Assembly: GCF_009617585.1 (NCBI RefSeq) | Contig: NZ_WIXI01000022.1 | Coordinates: 62,001 to 126,000, forward strand | Direction: 5' to 3' | DNA: 64,000 nt | Origin: Endobacterium cereale | Lineage (GTDB): Bacteria > Pseudomonadota > Alphaproteobacteria > Rhizobiales > Rhizobiaceae | In this document: piece by piece, positions 60,907 to 64,000 of the stretch | Layout of the letters: the number at the start of each line of letters is the position of its first letter | How positions within the stretch are numbered: the first letter of the stretch is position 1 | The notes under the pieces: model-generated | What the model saw: only the letters and a program-made list of their open reading frames with translations | Database searches by the model: none | What the model was told of the DNA's origin: nothing | Translations under genes and position numbers: made by a program

Positions 60907-62043
60907 TTACGCTGCGAAGGCAAGATCGCCGGCATAAGAGCGCGCCAGCAGGCGCTCTTCCATCAAATGCAGCTTCTCGATCATGTCGAGCATTTCCGCC
61001 AATGGCGACATCGGCTGCGCTTCGGCCCTGAAACGTTCGATCAGCGGCAGGCAAATGCTCTGCAGTGAAAAGCCGATCGGCGACCGCGCCGCCTCCCGCC
61101 ATAAAAGGACAGCCTCGACAAAAACATTGGCGATCGACCGATCAAGGCCCGCCGCCTCGAAGAGCGCGCGCACCGCATGCATTCGGCCGGTGGCGAGGAT
61201 GGATCGCACACGCTGGTCGTCGAGGCCTGACAGGTTGCAGATCGCACCGGAGAAGAAATCCACCTTGCCACCGCACAGGACATGAATGAGGAAAGCCGGC
61301 GTCAGGCGGCCTTTCTGGCGAAGATGTTCGACCAAGCCGGCAATATCGTGATGCCGCACCGTGCCGGCAATGGCGACGGTTGCCGCTTCACTGGCCTCTC
61401 GGGTGACATAATCGATACGCGACGCAGTCAATGTGGTTCGCATCAGATCACTGGCTGCCAATGCCTCGCTGACATGGCTAACCAGAAGATGGCGCGCATC
61501 GGCGGCCAGATCCTCACGATCGAGCAGCACGTTACGGATATCTGCATTGTGGCCATGACGCTCAGCAATACGACGCAGCGTGAAACGGGTGATCGATGCC
61601 GTTTCGTTTTCAAGCAGCAGCAGCGCCTCCTCCTTGCCCGCCACTTCGGCGATGGCTGCGGAAATGCCGCGCGACAGGTTCGGTCGAGAAGCCACAAGCG
61701 CCCGCGTCACGACACTTCCCCGCCCGACCAGATCGACAAGATCGATATCGGTCAGCACCGGTGAACGAGTTATGACGGAGGAGGCGATCAGTGGCTGGTC
61801 TTCGGCCAGCGACATGATCATGCCGCGCGGAGCATCCGGCGAATCGGCAACTGCCTCGGCGAGCGCTGTGCGCACCACAGGAGACGGATCGTCCAGCAGA
61901 TGCGTCAGCGCCAGTACGGCCGCCTGCCGCTTTTCGTCCTGCACGGACGAGGCAAGATAGCCCCGCGCCAATGCATGGGCAGCTTTTGCCCTGTCTGCTG
62001 GCCTGGCGGTTTCCGCCCAACGAAGAAAAGCCTGTACGATCAC
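60907..62043 (-). CDS. DUF2336 family protein
   Basis: A 378-residue, largely helical, HEAT-like protein of DUF2336, common in alphaproteobacteria and of unknown role. GTG 62043 gives (M)IVQAFLRWAETARPADRAKAAHALARGYL, the usual opening; an upstream ATG at 62079 would add 12 residues with no family match. Repeats of about 30-40 residues run throughout (AALALTHLLDDPSPVVRTALAEAVADS, LVDLVGRGSVVTRALVASRPNL). Catalytic motifs are absent. It is divergent from a CitE-like gene 116 bases away. Confidence 0.8.
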   Translation of the reverse strand: MIVQAFLRWAETARPADRAKAAHALARGYLASSVQDEKRQAAVLALTHLLDDPSPVVRTALAEAVADSPDAPRGMIMSLAEDQPLIASSVITRSPVLTDIDLVDLVGRGSVVTRALVASRPNLSRGISAAIAEVAGKEEALLLLENETASITRFTLRRIAERHGHNADIRNVLLDREDLAADARHLLVSHVSEALAASDLMRTTLTASRIDYVTREASEAATVAIAGTVRHHDIAGLVEHLRQKGRLTPAFLIHVLCGGKVDFFSGAICNLSGLDDQRVRSILATGRMHAVRALFEAAGLDRSIANVFVEAVLLWREAARSPIGFSLQSICLPLIERFRAEAQPMSPLAEMLDMIEKLHLMEERLLARSYAGDLAFAA

Positions 62044-62159
62044 CCCGAAACCCCAATACAAAAGGAGCGTTACCCGCATTTACCCTACGAAATGCAGCTT
62101 AGGCAAAAATCGTTTAAGATTGGTTCACCATAAGATTTAACCACGAACGGAGAGTATTT

Positions 62160-62828
62160 CTGTCCGCTTTACTGCCGAAAACATGGCTGATCGTTTCGCC
62201 CGCGGAAGACCTTGTCCCGGCGGGGGAAACCGCGTCTTGCACCATCGTCGCCGACCTGCGCAAAATGCAGGCGGGCCCGGACTCGTTCGTGCTCACCGGC
62301 GCGACCGGTGCGCTTCTGTCGGCCGTCACCACTGATGCGACAACTGCACTACTCGACCTTTGCGTGGCGAAAAGGATCGCATTCGTCATTCTCTCCGGCG
62401 TGCGTCACGGCACAGAGATTCAACATCTGGACGTCCTGCTGCAGGTCGCCGAGGCGCGCGCAGGCATATCGACCGGGACGACCCGAATCATCGCCATGGC
62501 TGGAGACAACCCGCATGGGCTATTGGCGGCCGCCAGCTTTGCGGAAAAAAGCAAACGCCTGATTGCGCTTGGATGGGATGCGGGTGCTCTGGCTGTGGCC
62601 ATGGGGTCCAGACATGGGCTCGGCACAGAGGTTGCAGCCACCGCCCGCGCCACCCTGCTACTCGCCGCAGCCGCTGCGAATGTATCGGCAATCGATACGG
62701 TCGAACCGAACACGGACGACGAATCGTTCCGCGCCGCCTGCCTCCACGCCAGGGCGCAAGGTTTTTACGGAAAAATGACCGGCGTTCCTTCGCACGTGCC
62801 GGTCATTCAGTCGGTGTTTAGCGATTGA
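62160..62828 (+). CDS. shortened CitE/HpcH-like lyase family protein, CTG start
   Basis: A 222-residue protein related to the CitE/HpcH aldolase fold. Recognisable are RIIAMAGDNPHGLLAAASFAEKSKRLIALGWDAGALAVAMG, a TARATLLLAAAAA helix, IDTV with the acidic segment TDDESFRAACLHARAQGFYGKMTGVPSHVPVIQSVF at the C terminus. It lacks about 60-70 residues of the N-terminal barrel of CitE and the usual Arg and Glu metal residues are not clear, so it may not be active. No ATG, GTG or TTG lies between the upstream stop and 62265; CGGAGAG at 62148-62154 stands five bases before the CTG at 62160, and the added residues (SALLPKTWLIVSPAED) look like protein. ATG 62265 is the alternative start. Confidence 0.6.
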   Translation: MSALLPKTWLIVSPAEDLVPAGETASCTIVADLRKMQAGPDSFVLTGATGALLSAVTTDATTALLDLCVAKRIAFVILSGVRHGTEIQHLDVLLQVAEARAGISTGTTRIIAMAGDNPHGLLAAASFAEKSKRLIALGWDAGALAVAMGSRHGLGTEVAATARATLLLAAAAANVSAIDTVEPNTDDESFRAACLHARAQGFYGKMTGVPSHVPVIQSVFSD

Positions 62829-62831
62829 TCA

Positions 62832-63452
62832 TCAGCCCTTGGGCGTCGTCGGCCGCGTCATTTCAAAGACGTCTGCACCGCCATCGGCATAATCGCGATA
62901 GCCCATGCGGCCGAGCGGGCGGGCAATGCCCATATCCACCCTGCCCTCGTGCAAAATGTCTTCGCTGAGATGGATGCCGACCACCTGCCCGAAGACGACG
63001 ATGGCCTCGGCCTTGCCGCCGTCCATCGTTTTCGGCTCGATGATGTCGGTCACCCTGCATTCCAGCGCCGCATAGGCCTCGGCCACGAAGGGCGCATCCA
63101 CGAGCGTCCCGGGCTTTGCCGTCAGGCCCGCAATGGTGAATTCATCGACGCCGTAATCGACGCTGACCGAAGAAGCATTCATCTGTTCGGCAAGGTGCCG
63201 GCTGGCGAGGCTTGCCGTGAACACGCCTGTCTCGCGGGCATTGCGAAAACTGTCCTTCGGCCCGCTCGACGCGAACATGACCAGCTTGGGCTTGTCGCAG
63301 ATCGCGTTGAAGAACGAATAGGGCGACAGGTTCAAAGAACCATCCCGCCCCTTCGTACCGATCCAGCCGATCGGCCGTGGCGACACGATCGCTTTGAACG
63401 GATCGTGCGCCAGACCATGCCGGTTTTCATCGGTCGAGTAAAACATCGTCAT
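62832..63452 (-). CDS. flavin reductase-like domain protein (DIM6/NTAB)
   Basis: A 206-residue flavoprotein of the FMN-binding split-barrel/flavin reductase family. KAIVSPRPIGWIGTKGRDGSLNLSPYSFFNAICDKPKLVMFASSG is the FMN-binding signature; DYGVDEFTIAGLTAKPGTLVDAPFVAEAYAALECRV and VVFGQVVGIHL follow. It would reduce flavin with NAD(P)H or bind FMN for a partner enzyme. Its ATG overlaps the stop of the nitroreductase gene (ATGA), so the two flavoproteins are translated together. Confidence 0.88.
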   Translation of the reverse strand: MTMFYSTDENRHGLAHDPFKAIVSPRPIGWIGTKGRDGSLNLSPYSFFNAICDKPKLVMFASSGPKDSFRNARETGVFTASLASRHLAEQMNASSVSVDYGVDEFTIAGLTAKPGTLVDAPFVAEAYAALECRVTDIIEPKTMDGGKAEAIVVFGQVVGIHLSEDILHEGRVDMGIARPLGRMGYRDYADGGADVFEMTRPTTPKG

Positions 63453-64000
63453 TCCACCCAGGAGACGATATCGGCCAGGTCCGGCCGCGGCCGATCCGGG
63501 GTATTGAAATCGCTTGAGCCGATATGGATGAAGCCCGCGGCCTTCTCGCCTTCATGAATGCCAAGCGCCGACTGCACGCGCTCGTCATAGGTGATCCACT
63601 CTGTCCGCCAATTCGCGACATAACCATGCGCCTCGCAGGCCATAACCAGATTGAGGCAAAGCGCACCAGCGGACAGCAGCTGCTCCCATTCCGGAATTTT
63701 TGCATGAGGCGCAGCGGTGCTGACGACGGCAACGACGAGAGGCGCACGGGAAAAGCGCGCCAGTTCCGCCTGCTGCGCTGCCTCGGTCATGTCAGGCGTC
63801 TTTTCCAGCGAGAGGCGCAGGAACTCTTCGCCGAGTTTGACCCGCGAATCACCGCGATAAACGATGAAGCGCCATGGTGCGATCTTGCCGTGATCGGGCA
63901 CGCGCGAAGCAAATCGCAGGATTTCCGTCAATTCTTCCTGCGAGGGGCCGGGCTCTCTGTATTGCGCCACCGGGGTGGAATGGCGTTGGCGCAGGTAGTC
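63449..64000 (-). CDS. nitroreductase (YdjA-like), 5' end outside window
   Basis: FMN-dependent nitroreductase of the YdjA group. The visible 183 residues run in frame to the right edge (DYLRQRHSTPVAQYREPG...), so the start lies beyond 64000; the GTG at 63970 is internal. Motifs are RFASRVPDHGKIAPWRFIVYRGD, the FMN-contact loop PEWEQLLSAGALCLNLVMACEAHGYVANWRT and the C-terminal GFIHIGSSDFNTPDRPRP. The substrate is unknown. It is coupled to the flavin reductase by ATGA overlap. Confidence 0.88.
   Translation of the reverse strand, partial: DYLRQRHSTPVAQYREPGPSQEELTEILRFASRVPDHGKIAPWRFIVYRGDSRVKLGEEFLRLSLEKTPDMTEAAQQAELARFSRAPLVVAVVSTAAPHAKIPEWEQLLSAGALCLNLVMACEAHGYVANWRTEWITYDERVQSALGIHEGEKAAGFIHIGSSDFNTPDRPRPDLADIVSWVE

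Overview
The window is about 60% G+C, densely coded chromosome from an alphaproteobacterium, most likely a member of the Rhizobiaceae (Agrobacterium/Rhizobium/Neorhizobium group). The evidence is the rhizobial pairings (glnB-glnA, divergent uvrA/ssb, queA-tgt-recX, an rlpA-dacC-tmk-holB-metG-tatD-hydrolase row, ppiD-trpD-trpC-moaC-moeA, tpiA-secG-pyrG), an Agp2-like phytochrome with an HWE kinase and a fused receiver, a DUF2336 protein and TAXI-family binding proteins. The genus cannot be fixed from this sequence alone. No insertion sequence, phage gene, integrase or CRISPR array was seen, so this is core chromosome with a few lineage-specific patches. Both edges cut genes: a TAXI binding protein on the left and a nitroreductase on the right.

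Layout. 1-3.4 kb: three tandem TAXI substrate-binding proteins, each followed by its own hairpin. 3.4-8.5 kb: hspQ, an EamA exporter, glnA and glnB with a sigma-54 promoter, and divergent nnrD. 8.5-17.3 kb: DNA maintenance genes (DUF72, uvrA, ssb, an RDD protein, marC, gyrA) with LexA-type boxes at uvrA/ssb and in front of gyrA. 17.3-18.6 kb: a frameshifted membrane-protein gene, then three previously easy-to-miss genes for 30, 44 and 59 residue proteins whose two upstream regions share a 40 bp repeated element. 18.7-24.4 kb: coaD, two cyclophilins, queA-tgt-recX, and a WYL regulator with a DUF1330 protein. 24.5-32.8 kb: DUF4864, an MFS carrier, a GGDEF-EAL protein divergent from a PhcB-like methyltransferase, a Na+/H+ antiporter and gldA.

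33-40.5 kb: a seven-gene leftward row for peptidoglycan (rlpA, dacC), dTMP and replication (tmk, holB), translation (metG) and two metal-dependent hydrolases; tmk and holB are joined by a 12-codon micro-ORF with ATGA overlaps at both ends. 40.8-42.3 kb: small envelope genes and tRNA-Ser(UGA). 42.7-49.7 kb: ppiD-trpDC-moaC-moeA followed by a photolyase. 49.7-52.9 kb: pyrG, secG, tpiA leftward. 53-64 kb: a secreted alpha/beta hydrolase, parE, the phytochrome, an AI-2E-type permease, a DUF2336 protein, a shortened CitE-like protein that seems to start at CTG, and a coupled nitroreductase-flavin reductase pair.

The points most worth following are the small-protein locus with its duplicated 11-bp-periodic operator, the tmk-holB micro-ORF, the LexA-type box in front of gyrA, degraded motifs in DacC and Tgt, the photolyase sitting where I would expect lexA, and the divergent c-di-GMP enzyme / PhcB-like methyltransferase pair. 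All functional statements are from reading the sequence; no database search was run.
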